64,000 bases of DNA, taken from assembly GCA_041821265.1 (NCBI GenBank), contig JBGUEQ010000015.1:1-64000 (forward strand), written 5' to 3'. The DNA is from Lachnotalea sp041821265 (GTDB lineage: Bacteria; Bacillota; Clostridia; Lachnospirales; Lachnospiraceae). The translations under genes and the position numbers were made by a program. Below the pieces are notes generated by a model, which did no database searches, was not told the DNA's origin, and saw nothing but the letters and a program-made list of their open reading frames with translations. Shown here piece by piece: positions 1-8,394 of the stretch (positions within the stretch are counted from its first letter, which is position 1; every line of letters starts with the position of its first letter).

Positions 1-156
1 GTAAATAAATCCGATGAAGTAAATGAATCCGATGAAATAAATGAATCCGATGAAGTAAATGAATCCGATGAAGTAAATGAATCCGATGAAGTAGATGAAT
101 CCAATGAAGTAAATGAATCCAATAAAGTAAATGAATCCAATAAAGTAAATGAAGCT
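1..156 (+). repeat. In-frame 18-bp tandem repeat
   Basis: About eight and a half copies of an 18-bp unit (GATGAAGTAAATGAATCC and variants) encode D-E-V-N-E-S. Later copies drift to N-E and N-K in place of D-E. The array continues off the left edge. Its unit is a multiple of three, so copy-number change would alter protein length without frameshift. Confidence 0.95.
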
Positions 157-738
157 AACAATCCAGTAGTAATAGTAGCCAAAAGTATCCTATTGAATTG
201 GAATAGTTTTACTTTGAGAACAGGGAATCAATTGAATATGAGTGCAACTGTGTATCCCTCTAATACAACAGATGTGAGCGTGAATTGGAGTACCTCAGAT
301 AGCAAAGTGGCAACCGTAAACGCAAATGGTAACGTAACTGCTATAGGAATTGGAAGAGCTACGATTACAGCTTCAACTAATCATGGTATTGTAGCCCAAA
401 GTACAATAGCAGTGTGTATTGGAATGACGACTAAGTTAGTAACCAAGTCGAAAACATCAAATTCAATAAAACTTAAGTGGGATAGACAAAATGGCGCAAG
501 TGGATATGCAGTATATCGATATAATAATACAAAGAAAAAATTTGTTAGAATTGCAACCATTAAGAATGGATCAAAGACAACCTATTCAGATACAAAGAAA
601 ATAAGCGGAAAAACATATCGATATAAAGTAAGGGCTTATGTCACCATAAATGAAAACAACAAATATGGTGCATATTCTACCATACTATCAACAGAGACAA
701 TAGGTGATAATATTTCAATATTACAAGCCGAGATATAA
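1..738 (+). CDS. Partial surface protein: hexapeptide repeats, Big_2 and fibronectin III-like domains
   Basis: The reading frame is open from the first base, so the N-terminus lies outside the window. Residues 1-52 are tandem D/N-E-V-N-E-S hexapeptides. They are followed by a bacterial Ig-like (Big_2) domain at about 60-135, recognisable by the W-S-T/S-D-x-x-V-A-x-V core and the G-x-A-T-I-T-A strand. A fibronectin type III-like domain with the L-K-W and G-x-A-V-Y-R pattern follows at about 150-235. Such Big_2/FnIII tails are typical of secreted or wall-attached proteins of Clostridia. No sortase motif or transmembrane anchor is present at the C-terminus, so attachment must depend on the missing upstream part. 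No convincing terminator follows the stop codon. The call is by domain only; the biological role is unknown. Confidence 0.75.
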   Translation, partial: VNKSDEVNESDEINESDEVNESDEVNESDEVDESNEVNESNKVNESNKVNEANNPVVIVAKSILLNWNSFTLRTGNQLNMSATVYPSNTTDVSVNWSTSDSKVATVNANGNVTAIGIGRATITASTNHGIVAQSTIAVCIGMTTKLVTKSKTSNSIKLKWDRQNGASGYAVYRYNNTKKKFVRIATIKNGSKTTYSDTKKISGKTYRYKVRAYVTINENNKYGAYSTILSTETIGDNISILQAEI

Positions 739-886
739 AAAATATAAAAATTATATAAAATAAGTATTAAATTATAAAAACAGTATATTGTATTTAAGAA
801 ATATTAGTGATATTATTGTTTAGATATGTTAAAAATAGGAATGATTTCGGGGTTAAGGGTCGTACCTGATTGAGAGGAGTTAAACT

Positions 887-1903
887 ATGTCAATTTTAGT
901 AACAGGTGGTGCAGGCTACATTGGAAGTCATACATGTATTGAATTGCTTAATGCAGGTAATGAGGTAGTAGTAGTAGATAATTTATGTAATTCTAGTGAG
1001 GAATCATTAAGAAGAGTAGAGAAAATAACAGGCAAAGCAGTTAAATTTTACGAAGCTGACTTGCTAGATAGAGATGCAATTGATGAGATATTTAAAAAGG
1101 AAACGATTGACGCTGTTATCCATTTTGCAGGGTTAAAGGCAGTGGGGGAATCGGTTGTTAAGCCTTTAGAATATTATTATAATAATATTACAGGCACGTT
1201 AGTCTTGTGTGATATCATGCGTAACCATGGGGTTAAGAACATTGTTTTTAGTTCGTCAGCAACCGTGTACGGGTCACCAAAAACAGTACCGATTACAGAA
1301 GAATTTCCATTATCAGTAACGAATCCATATGGTAGAACAAAACTAATGTTAGAAGAAATATTACAAGATTTGGTGGTTGCGGATCCAGAGTGGAATGTTA
1401 TTTTGCTTCGTTATTTCAACCCAATCGGAGCGCATAAAAGTGGTTTGATTGGCGAGAATCCAAAGGGAATACCAAATAATCTAATTCCTTATATTACGCA
1501 GGTTGCAGTTGGCAAGTTAGATTGTTTGAGTGTATACGGCGATGATTATGATACACCAGATGGAACAGGGGTAAGAGATTATATTCATGTAGTCGATTTA
1601 GCAGTTGGACATGTCAAAGCTATTGCTAAGATTCGTGAGGCGAAAGGCGGCGTGTTAATCTATAACCTTGGAACGGGAACGGGTTGCAGCGTATTAGAAA
1701 TGGTAAAGAACTTTGAAAAAGCTTGTGGAAAGAAAATCAATTACGCAATTAAACCAAGAAGATTAGGTGATATTGGAACTTGCTATGCAGACTCAACAAA
1801 AGCAAAGAACGAGCTTGGATGGGTGGCCGAACGTGATTTAGCACAAATGTGTGAAGATTCTTGGAGATGGCAGTCTAATAATCCGGATGGATATGATAAA
1901 TAG
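887..1903 (+). CDS. galE: UDP-glucose 4-epimerase
   Basis: Interconverts UDP-glucose and UDP-galactose in the cytosol with bound NAD. The 338-residue length is normal for the family. The NAD-binding G-G-A-G-Y-I-G motif is at residues 7-13, the catalytic Ser at 124, and the Y-G-R-T-K motif gives Tyr148/Lys152. GAGAGGAG lies just upstream of the ATG. It is probably monocistronic, with a chemoreceptor 40 bases downstream. Given the glycan genes at the far end of the window, it probably supplies UDP-galactose for envelope polysaccharides as well as the Leloir pathway; that link is inference. Confidence 0.95.
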   Translation: MSILVTGGAGYIGSHTCIELLNAGNEVVVVDNLCNSSEESLRRVEKITGKAVKFYEADLLDRDAIDEIFKKETIDAVIHFAGLKAVGESVVKPLEYYYNNITGTLVLCDIMRNHGVKNIVFSSSATVYGSPKTVPITEEFPLSVTNPYGRTKLMLEEILQDLVVADPEWNVILLRYFNPIGAHKSGLIGENPKGIPNNLIPYITQVAVGKLDCLSVYGDDYDTPDGTGVRDYIHVVDLAVGHVKAIAKIREAKGGVLIYNLGTGTGCSVLEMVKNFEKACGKKINYAIKPRRLGDIGTCYADSTKAKNELGWVAERDLAQMCEDSWRWQSNNPDGYDK

Positions 1904-1945
1904 ACGTTTCATTTAAATTACTACAGATAAGAGGGAGAGATGAAG

Positions 1946-3676
1946 ATGAATAAAAAAATAGGTGTTAAAATAGGAAGTATGTTAGCAGTTTTAGTTGTTA
2001 TTTGTATAGTTAGTAATATTGTTTCAATACTATCAATAAAAAATATGAATAGTGCAAGTAAAGACCTAAGCGAAAAATATATTGTTGGCGTTAGTTATTT
2101 GGGTCATATCGGTATCAATATTCAAAAAGAAGAAAAGTTTGCAATTCTCCTTACAAAGGAAGCAGAACCAGAAACTTATGATGCCGTGACTGGTGAATTA
2201 GCCCAAATAAGAAAAGAAATACAAGATCAATTTGCAGAAATAGAAATTATTAATAACGAGTTAAATGATCCTACGCTTATACAGGCATTTAGTGATTTCA
2301 AAACAGCCTATGCTGAATTTGAAAGTACTACAGATAATAATATCACATTATTTGCGCAAGGGAAGAAACAACTTGTATTAGCGGCAGATGCGAGTATGTT
2401 GGCAATAAATGAAAATATGGAAATGACACTTAAAGCTGCTGATGATCAGTTTGATGTGTTGACTACTCAGGCAAAGCTGGAGCAGACGAATAGATTTCAA
2501 TTTGGTGTCACAACGATTACTATAATGACAGAGGTTGGTATTGTTGTTGCAATTCTAATAATAGTAATGACAATGATTTCAATTGTAAATCCGGCAAAAT
2601 TAGCCAAAAAGGAAATTGAAAAAGTAGTAAATGACATTAATGATAATCAAGGTGATTTGACAAAGCGAATTAAAATAAAAACCAAGGATGAAATTGCTCA
2701 AATTATAAAAGGGGTTAATAACCTGATTGAATGTCTACAAGTAATATTAAAGTCAATTAAGCATGAATCTGATGATTTACAAGAATCTATTTTGCAAATA
2801 GAGCAAAAAGTTGCTGAATCTGACTCGAATATTAATGAGGTTTCCTCTACAACGCAAGAGCTTGCAGCAAGTATGCAAGAAGTAACCTCGACAATTATAC
2901 AATTGAATGAAGGTGCTTCATCTATATTAGAAGCTACGGAAGTGATGAATGAGAGAGCTATTGAAGGTTCTGAGATGGCCAAGGGCATTAAAAAATCAGC
3001 AGAAGAGATGAATAGCAGTGCAGAACAAAGTAAAAATTTAACAGACAAAACAGTAAATAAGATATATGCAGAACTACAAGGTGCGTTGGAAAGCAGTAAG
3101 AGTGTTTACAAAATCAATGAACTTACTGGACAGATTCTTGATATATCAAGCCAGACCAATTTGTTGGCGCTTAATGCATCGATTGAAGCCGCAAGAGCGG
3201 GTGAAGCAGGCAAAGGGTTTGCAGTAGTAGCAGAAGAAATTAGAGTGTTAGCAGATAATAGTAGAGATACGGCAAATAATATTCAAGAAATAAGTAAAAT
3301 GGTAATTTCAGCGGTTGATCAATTGACCAAGAATTCAGAATCTATGATTGAATTTGTGAGCATCAATGTATTAAGCGATTATGAAGACTTTGTTAAATCA
3401 ACACAGGAATATAAGAGAGATGCAGATAATATCAATTCTATTATTAATGAATTTGCGATTAGCTCAGGTGAATTAAAGAAAACAATGCAAGCAATGAGTG
3501 ATGGGCTAGATGGCATTGAAGTGACGGTTGATGAAAGTACACAAGGCGTTACCAGTGTAGCAAATAATGCGAATGGACTTGTAGAAGCTATGAGTACTAT
3601 TTTATCTCAACTAGAGAATAATAAAAAGATAGCAGATAAATTGAGGCATGAAACACTTAAATTTACTAGTATTTAG
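1946..3676 (+). CDS. Methyl-accepting chemotaxis protein
   Basis: Membrane chemoreceptor. An N-terminal transmembrane segment (about residues 8-30) is followed by a helical 4HB-type sensor region (about 35-185), a second transmembrane segment (about 190-215), HAMP, and a long cytoplasmic coiled coil. The hairpin tip carries the invariant S-S-Q-T-N-L-L-A-L-N and E-A-A-R-A-G-E motifs that contact CheA/CheW. ATG codons lie at 1940 and 1946. The second is preferred because GGAG at 1934-1937 is 8 bases upstream of it and only 2 from the first. The ligand cannot be predicted. No che genes occur in the window, so it is an orphan receptor. A small inverted-repeat element starts 10 bases after the stop. 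Confidence 0.93.
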   Translation: MNKKIGVKIGSMLAVLVVICIVSNIVSILSIKNMNSASKDLSEKYIVGVSYLGHIGINIQKEEKFAILLTKEAEPETYDAVTGELAQIRKEIQDQFAEIEIINNELNDPTLIQAFSDFKTAYAEFESTTDNNITLFAQGKKQLVLAADASMLAINENMEMTLKAADDQFDVLTTQAKLEQTNRFQFGVTTITIMTEVGIVVAILIIVMTMISIVNPAKLAKKEIEKVVNDINDNQGDLTKRIKIKTKDEIAQIIKGVNNLIECLQVILKSIKHESDDLQESILQIEQKVAESDSNINEVSSTTQELAASMQEVTSTIIQLNEGASSILEATEVMNERAIEGSEMAKGIKKSAEEMNSSAEQSKNLTDKTVNKIYAELQGALESSKSVYKINELTGQILDISSQTNLLALNASIEAARAGEAGKGFAVVAEEIRVLADNSRDTANNIQEISKMVISAVDQLTKNSESMIEFVSINVLSDYEDFVKSTQEYKRDADNINSIINEFAISSGELKKTMQAMSDGLDGIEVTVDESTQGVTSVANNANGLVEAMSTILSQLENNKKIADKLRHETLKFTSI

Positions 3677-3686
3677 TTAATTGTTA

Positions 3687-3818
3687 GTAACTATTCTGTG
3701 TCCATAAACTCGAGGTGTTTTGCTCAGAAAAATCCCGAGTTCTGCCGCGCCGAAATGCAATTTCTAAGCATTTTGTGTGCATCGCGTAGCGATAACTATG
3801 AGGGTACTGAATAGTTAC
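3687..3818 (+). mobile_element. MITE-like element, type A1, copy 1
   Basis: A 132-bp non-coding element with ends GTAACTATTC and its complement GAATAGTTAC. Internal short hairpins include GAGGTGTTTTGC and ATCGCGTAGCG. It is very similar over its length to 24155-24286. The flanks AATTGTTA and GATTGTTA agree at 7 of 8 positions, consistent with an aged 8-bp target duplication. There is no room for a transposase. Confidence 0.85.
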
Positions 3819-3855
3819 GATTGTTACATACATATAAGCTTGTATATGAACAAAA

Positions 3856-3903
3856 AAAGAAGGTACTTTCTCCAATTAAATTAGGAGATAGTACCTTCTT
3901 TCT
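3856..3903. terminator. Bidirectional terminator between the chemoreceptor and pyrG
   Basis: Long inverted repeat with arms AAGAAGGTACTTTCTCC and GGAGATAGTACCTTCTT, with A-rich sequence on the left and T-rich on the right. It can serve the + strand chemoreceptor and the convergent pyrG gene. Confidence 0.85.
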
Positions 3904-3956
3904 AGTTAGCTTATAAATTAAGAGCGAGTAAAAACAATTCCAAAAATCAACTTCAA

Positions 3957-5561
3957 TTATTTACTATAATTAAGTGTTGCTTCGATAAATCCTTTAAATA
4001 AAGGATGAGGGCGATTTGGTCTTGATTTTAATTCAGGGTGAGCTTGTGTTCCAAGAAACCAAGGATGTTCTTTCAATTCTATCATCTCCACGATACGTCC
4101 ATCAGGAGAAATTCCAGAAAGAGTCATTCCGTTTTCAATAAGAACGGTTCTATAATCATTATTAACTTCATATCTATGTCTATGTCTTTCATTAATTGTT
4201 GTTTCTTTGTAAAGTTCAAACGCTTTGGATTCCTCATCCAAAACACAAGGATAAGAACCAAGTCTTAACGTACCACCAATATCTTCTACGCCATCTTGAT
4301 CTGGCATTAAATGAATCACAGGATGAGTAGTATCAGCGTGTAATTCTACACTATGAGCATCATTATAACCGACTACATTTCGAGCAAATTCAACAATTGC
4401 AAGTTGCATACCAAGACATAAACCAAGGAAAGGAACTTTGTTTTCACGTGCGTATTTGATTGCGGCAATTTTACCGTCAATGCCTCGATCTCCAAATCCA
4501 CCTGGAACTAAAATTCCGCTTACATCACCTAAGAGTTCAGCTACATTTTCCGATGTTACAAGTTCAGAATCAATCCATTTAATATTAACGGTAGAACTAT
4601 TTGCCACACCACCATGCTTTAGTGCTTCAACGACACTAATATAAGCATCATGAAGTTGAATATACTTACCAACCAAAGCAACAGTTACCTCATGAGTTGG
4701 ATTCTTCCAAGCTGTAATCATATTTTCCCATTCGGTCAAATCAGGTTCTGGACATTCTAGATGTAAGCATTCACATGCAACTTGAGCAAGACGTTCTGCT
4801 TCCATAGCCAAAGGTGCTTCATATAAAATATCAACATCAAGATTTTGAAGGACATGCTTGTTTGGTACATTACAAAATAATGCTATTTTATCGCGTAGTT
4901 GTTGATCAAGAGGATGTTCTGAACGACAAACAATAATGTCAGGTTGAATTCCCATACCTTGTAATTCTTTTACGCTTGCTTGTGTTGGTTTTGTTTTCAT
5001 TTCTCCTGAAGCTTTTAAATATGGAATTAAAGTTACATGAAGCAATATTGCATTTTCACGTCCGACATCGTGTTGAAATTGTCTGATAGATTCTAAGAAA
5101 GGCTGGCTTTCAATATCACCAACGGTACCACCTACTTCAATAATGGCAATTCTTGTCTCCTTATCAGTGAAATTTCTATAAAAACGTCCTTTGATTTCAT
5201 TCGTAATATGAGGAATTACTTGAACGGTTCCTCCACCAAAATCGCCACGTCGTTCTTTAGAAAGCACAGACCAATATATTTTACCAGTCGTTACATTAGA
5301 ATATTTATCAAGACTTTCATCTATAAATCGTTCATAATGACCTAAATCAAGGTCTGTTTCAGCGCCATCATCAGTTACGAAGCATTCGCCATGTTGAATT
5401 GGATTCATAGTTCCTGGGTCAATATTGATGTAAGGATCAAATTTTTGCATTGTCACCTTATAGCCGCGGGCTTTTAAAAGTCTTCCTAAAGAAGCAGCAG
5501 TAATTCCTTTACCGAGTCCTGAAACAACACCGCCTGTTACAAAGACATATTTTACTGGCAT
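3957..5561 (-). CDS. pyrG: CTP synthase
   Basis: Makes CTP from UTP, ATP and glutamine, the last step of pyrimidine nucleotide synthesis. The N-terminal synthetase domain carries G-G-V-V-S-G-L-G-K-G at residues 10-19. The C-terminal class I glutamine amidotransferase has G-L-C-L-G-M-Q (nucleophilic Cys near 380) and a late H-P-E. The open frame extends upstream, but AAAGGAGG sits about 9 bases before the ATG at 5561 and gives the usual length of 534 residues, so that start is used. The gene stands alone, convergent with the chemoreceptor and divergent from ftsH across roughly 450 bases. That gap holds a perfect 20-bp palindrome. No T-box or other recognisable riboswitch was seen in the leader. 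Confidence 0.97.
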   Translation of the reverse strand: MPVKYVFVTGGVVSGLGKGITAASLGRLLKARGYKVTMQKFDPYINIDPGTMNPIQHGECFVTDDGAETDLDLGHYERFIDESLDKYSNVTTGKIYWSVLSKERRGDFGGGTVQVIPHITNEIKGRFYRNFTDKETRIAIIEVGGTVGDIESQPFLESIRQFQHDVGRENAILLHVTLIPYLKASGEMKTKPTQASVKELQGMGIQPDIIVCRSEHPLDQQLRDKIALFCNVPNKHVLQNLDVDILYEAPLAMEAERLAQVACECLHLECPEPDLTEWENMITAWKNPTHEVTVALVGKYIQLHDAYISVVEALKHGGVANSSTVNIKWIDSELVTSENVAELLGDVSGILVPGGFGDRGIDGKIAAIKYARENKVPFLGLCLGMQLAIVEFARNVVGYNDAHSVELHADTTHPVIHLMPDQDGVEDIGGTLRLGSYPCVLDEESKAFELYKETTINERHRHRYEVNNDYRTVLIENGMTLSGISPDGRIVEMIELKEHPWFLGTQAHPELKSRPNRPHPLFKGFIEATLNYSK

Positions 5562-5703
5562 AGTTAAATGTTCCTCCTTTGAATGAATGACAATGGAAAG
5601 TTCACATTTCGTGATTTCCATCATGAAAGTTATCTAGTTAGTTTAAAATAAAAATACACATATGCATTTCATACCAAAATAATTAATTTTATAAAACAAC
5701 AAA

Positions 5704-5723
5704 TGAATCGATAAATCGATTCA
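5704..5723. promoter_or_regulatory. Perfect 20-bp palindrome between pyrG and ftsH
   Basis: TGAATCGAT-AA-ATCGATTCA is a perfect inverted repeat with 9-bp arms and no T-run, placed in the divergent intergenic region. This geometry suits a dimeric repressor or activator site. The regulator is unknown. The rest of 5562-5960 is AT-rich with no gene and no confident pyrG promoter. Confidence 0.45.
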
Positions 5724-5960
5724 AGTGTAATTATAAAGTTAATCAAATTATTGTATCATGATTAACTATAAGTATATTTAAATTTGTAAATATTATATTT
5801 GCTAAATCATACCTAATAAAAGACACAAAATAACTTATATATTATACAACCGATGGAATAATAAAGCTATACCTTATTTCAAAAAAATGAAAATTTGTTT
5901 GAAAAAGCTTAAAAATATTAATTTATTAATAAATGTGAGGAAAAATTCACACTCTTGTAG

Positions 5961-5989
5961 TTGATTTATATTGTAACACTCTCTATAAT
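5961..5989 (+). promoter_or_regulatory. Promoter of ftsH
   Basis: TTGATT, 17-base spacer, TATAAT, ending 28 bases before the ftsH start codon. Confidence 0.75.
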
Positions 5990-6017
5990 ATAGATATTGA
6001 ACCTGAGGAGGATAATA

Positions 6018-8177
6018 ATGGACAAAAATAATCAGAATGATCAGAATAATAAAAACACAAATCCTAAGAACAAGCAGACCATTATGATTTTTCTAATAGT
6101 AGCATTGATAACACTGATGGCAATGAGCTTTTTTAGCAGCATGCTTCAGGAAAGTACTATGAAAAAAATAACATATGATGAGTTTATGACCATGCTAGAT
6201 AACAAGGAAGTGAAAAGTGTATTTATGGATACAGACAAAATTGTAATTACTCCAAAAACACAACCTTCACAACTAGTTAATATTACGTATTACACAGGTG
6301 CGTTTTATGACCCAGACCTTTTGACTAAGATCACGGCAGCAGGTGCGGGTGCAGATGCTAAAATACCCAACTCGAGATCAACCATTCTTGATATTTTACT
6401 TATATATATTTTACCAATCGGAATGGTTTGGTTGATGGCAAGCTTTGTTATGAAGAGAATGTCAAAGGGTGGCGGAATGATGGGAGTTGGTAAGTCTAAC
6501 GCCAAAGTATATGTTGAAAAGCTGACGGGTGTAACGTTTAAGGACGTTGCAGGGCAAAACGAGGCAAAAGAATCGCTTCAAGAAGTAGTTGATTTTCTGC
6601 ATAATCCAGGTAAATATACTGAGATTGGTGCGAAACTGCCCAAAGGTGCATTGTTAGTAGGACCGCCAGGAACTGGTAAAACATTACTTGCAAAAGCCGT
6701 TGCAGGCGAAGCCAAAGTTCCATTCTTTTCATTATCTGGATCAGACTTTGTAGAGATGTTTGTTGGTGTTGGCGCATCTAGAGTAAGAGATTTGTTTAAG
6801 CAAGCACAGCAAAGTGCTCCATGTATCATATTTATTGATGAAATTGATGCAATAGGTAAGAGCCGTGATAGTAGATACGGTGGTGGAAATGACGAAAGAG
6901 AGCAGACACTGAATCAATTGCTTTCAGAGATGGATGGTTTTGATACTTCAAAGGGACTATTAATACTAGCAGCTACCAATCGACCAGAAGTATTAGATCA
7001 AGCACTTTTAAGACCAGGACGTTTTGATAGAAGAATTATTGTTGATAAACCTGATTTAAAGGGTAGAGTTGATATTCTTAAAGTGCATTCTAAGAATGTA
7101 TTGATGGATGATAGCGTAGATTTAGACGCGATTGCTTTAGCAACGTCTGGGGCGGTAGGTTCAGATTTAGCAAATATGATTAATGAAGCTGCTATAAATG
7201 CAGTTAAAAATGGCAGAAAAGTAGTTGCGCAGGCAGATTTATTTGAATCAGTGGAAGTAGTAATCGCTGGTAAAGAGAAGAAAGATAGAATTCTTGGAAA
7301 AGGTGAAAAACGAATTGTAGCATATCATGAAGTTGGTCATGCACTTGTGACAGCACTTCAAAAGGATGCAGAACCGGTTCAAAAAATCACCATTGTACCA
7401 AGAACAATGGGTTCTCTTGGATATGTTATGCAAGTTCCAGAGGAAGAGAAATATTTAATGTCTAAAGAAGAATTGTTATCAAGAATAGTTACTTTATTTG
7501 GAGGTCGTGCAGCAGAAGAGTTAATATTCAACTCAATTACAACTGGTGCCTCTAATGATATTGAGAAAGCGACAAAGCTTGCAAGAGCAATGATTACACA
7601 ATATGGAATGTCTGAAAAATTTGGACTAATGGGACTAGAGTCGGTAGAGAGCCAGTACTTAGATGGAAGACCGGTTCTGAATTGTGGAGACGCTACAGCA
7701 GCTAAGATTGATAGAGAAGTAATGAGACTTCTAAAAGTTTGTTATGAGGAAGCAAAAGCATTGCTTGCGGATAATAAAGAGACTTTAGATAAGATAGCTG
7801 ATTTCCTTTTCGAAAAAGAAACAATTACCGGAAAAGAATTCATGGAAATATACAATAAAGTACGTGGAATTGAACCTAAGGTAAAGAAAATTGAAATAAA
7901 TGAAGATAAACCATCAGATTCTGATTTGGACATAGACGTAGATAAGGATGAGTTTGTTCAGCCATCAGATAAAGCTGAGGGAGATGCACCGGATGAATCA
8001 TTAGAAGTAGAAATTGATTCAAGTACAGCAGAAAGTTCAGATATCGTATCGGAGACTGAATTACCGAAATCAACTTTGGAAGAAACGATTACCAAAGAAG
8101 ACGATTACGTAGAAATAGTGAAAAATGCAGAAGAAGAGAAAAAAGTAGTATCTTCCAAACCAGAATTAATCGATTAG
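6018..8177 (+). CDS. ftsH: ATP-dependent membrane zinc protease FtsH
   Basis: Membrane-anchored AAA+ protease that degrades misfolded membrane and regulatory proteins. Two transmembrane segments (about residues 20-42 and 120-145) flank a short extracytoplasmic region. Walker A G-P-P-G-T-G-K-T starts at residue 215, Walker B is I-I-F-I-D-E, and the zinc site H-E-V-G-H is at 437-441. The start at 6018 is chosen because GAGGAGG precedes it at 6005-6011; the upstream in-frame codons lack a ribosome binding site. The C-terminal ~90 residues are strongly acidic and low complexity, longer than in many homologues. Expressed from its own promoter and closed by a hairpin. Confidence 0.97.
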   Translation: MDKNNQNDQNNKNTNPKNKQTIMIFLIVALITLMAMSFFSSMLQESTMKKITYDEFMTMLDNKEVKSVFMDTDKIVITPKTQPSQLVNITYYTGAFYDPDLLTKITAAGAGADAKIPNSRSTILDILLIYILPIGMVWLMASFVMKRMSKGGGMMGVGKSNAKVYVEKLTGVTFKDVAGQNEAKESLQEVVDFLHNPGKYTEIGAKLPKGALLVGPPGTGKTLLAKAVAGEAKVPFFSLSGSDFVEMFVGVGASRVRDLFKQAQQSAPCIIFIDEIDAIGKSRDSRYGGGNDEREQTLNQLLSEMDGFDTSKGLLILAATNRPEVLDQALLRPGRFDRRIIVDKPDLKGRVDILKVHSKNVLMDDSVDLDAIALATSGAVGSDLANMINEAAINAVKNGRKVVAQADLFESVEVVIAGKEKKDRILGKGEKRIVAYHEVGHALVTALQKDAEPVQKITIVPRTMGSLGYVMQVPEEEKYLMSKEELLSRIVTLFGGRAAEELIFNSITTGASNDIEKATKLARAMITQYGMSEKFGLMGLESVESQYLDGRPVLNCGDATAAKIDREVMRLLKVCYEEAKALLADNKETLDKIADFLFEKETITGKEFMEIYNKVRGIEPKVKKIEINEDKPSDSDLDIDVDKDEFVQPSDKAEGDAPDESLEVEIDSSTAESSDIVSETELPKSTLEETITKEDDYVEIVKNAEEEKKVVSSKPELID

Positions 8178-8189
8178 TATTGTGTTTGC

Positions 8190-8226
8190 ATCCCCTACCA
8201 GACGTATTATCAGGTGGGGGATTTTT
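8190..8226 (+). terminator. Rho-independent terminator of ftsH
   Basis: ATCCCCTACC pairs with GGTGGGGGAT and is followed directly by TTTTT. Confidence 0.85.
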
Positions 8227-8361
8227 AAATAATAGGGAAAGTTTTACGAACAGCCCTATTTAAAAGGTACTACGTGCCAAAATGCGCACCTCGTGGAGAA
8301 GAAGTTTATTGCTTAGCAATCAACTCGGGCGCTCAAGTGTCTGCAAGCAGACACTTGATTT
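8227..8361 (+). repeat. Two-end hairpin repeat, family B, copy 1
   Basis: Non-coding repeat upstream of uvrC. It opens with AATAGGG paired to CCCTATT. The middle carries GTACTACGTGCC and ATGCGCACCTCGTGG. It closes with a perfect hairpin AAGTGTCTGC-AA-GCAGACACTT. Related copies are at 17901-18048, 39691-39796, 48450-48508 and 52443-52526. No target duplication was found. Confidence 0.75.
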
Positions 8362-8394
8362 ATGATTAGAGAAAAAGTGATGACAGGAGTAACC

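Noticed and set aside
2698..3048. 116-residue open frame antisense to the chemoreceptor
   Set aside because: It lies fully inside a clear MCP coding region, has no ribosome binding site, and shows the Ser/Ile-rich bias of antisense translation.
5562..5624. Longer N-terminus for CTP synthase
   Set aside because: AAAGGAGG just upstream of the ATG at 5561 and the family length support the shorter form.
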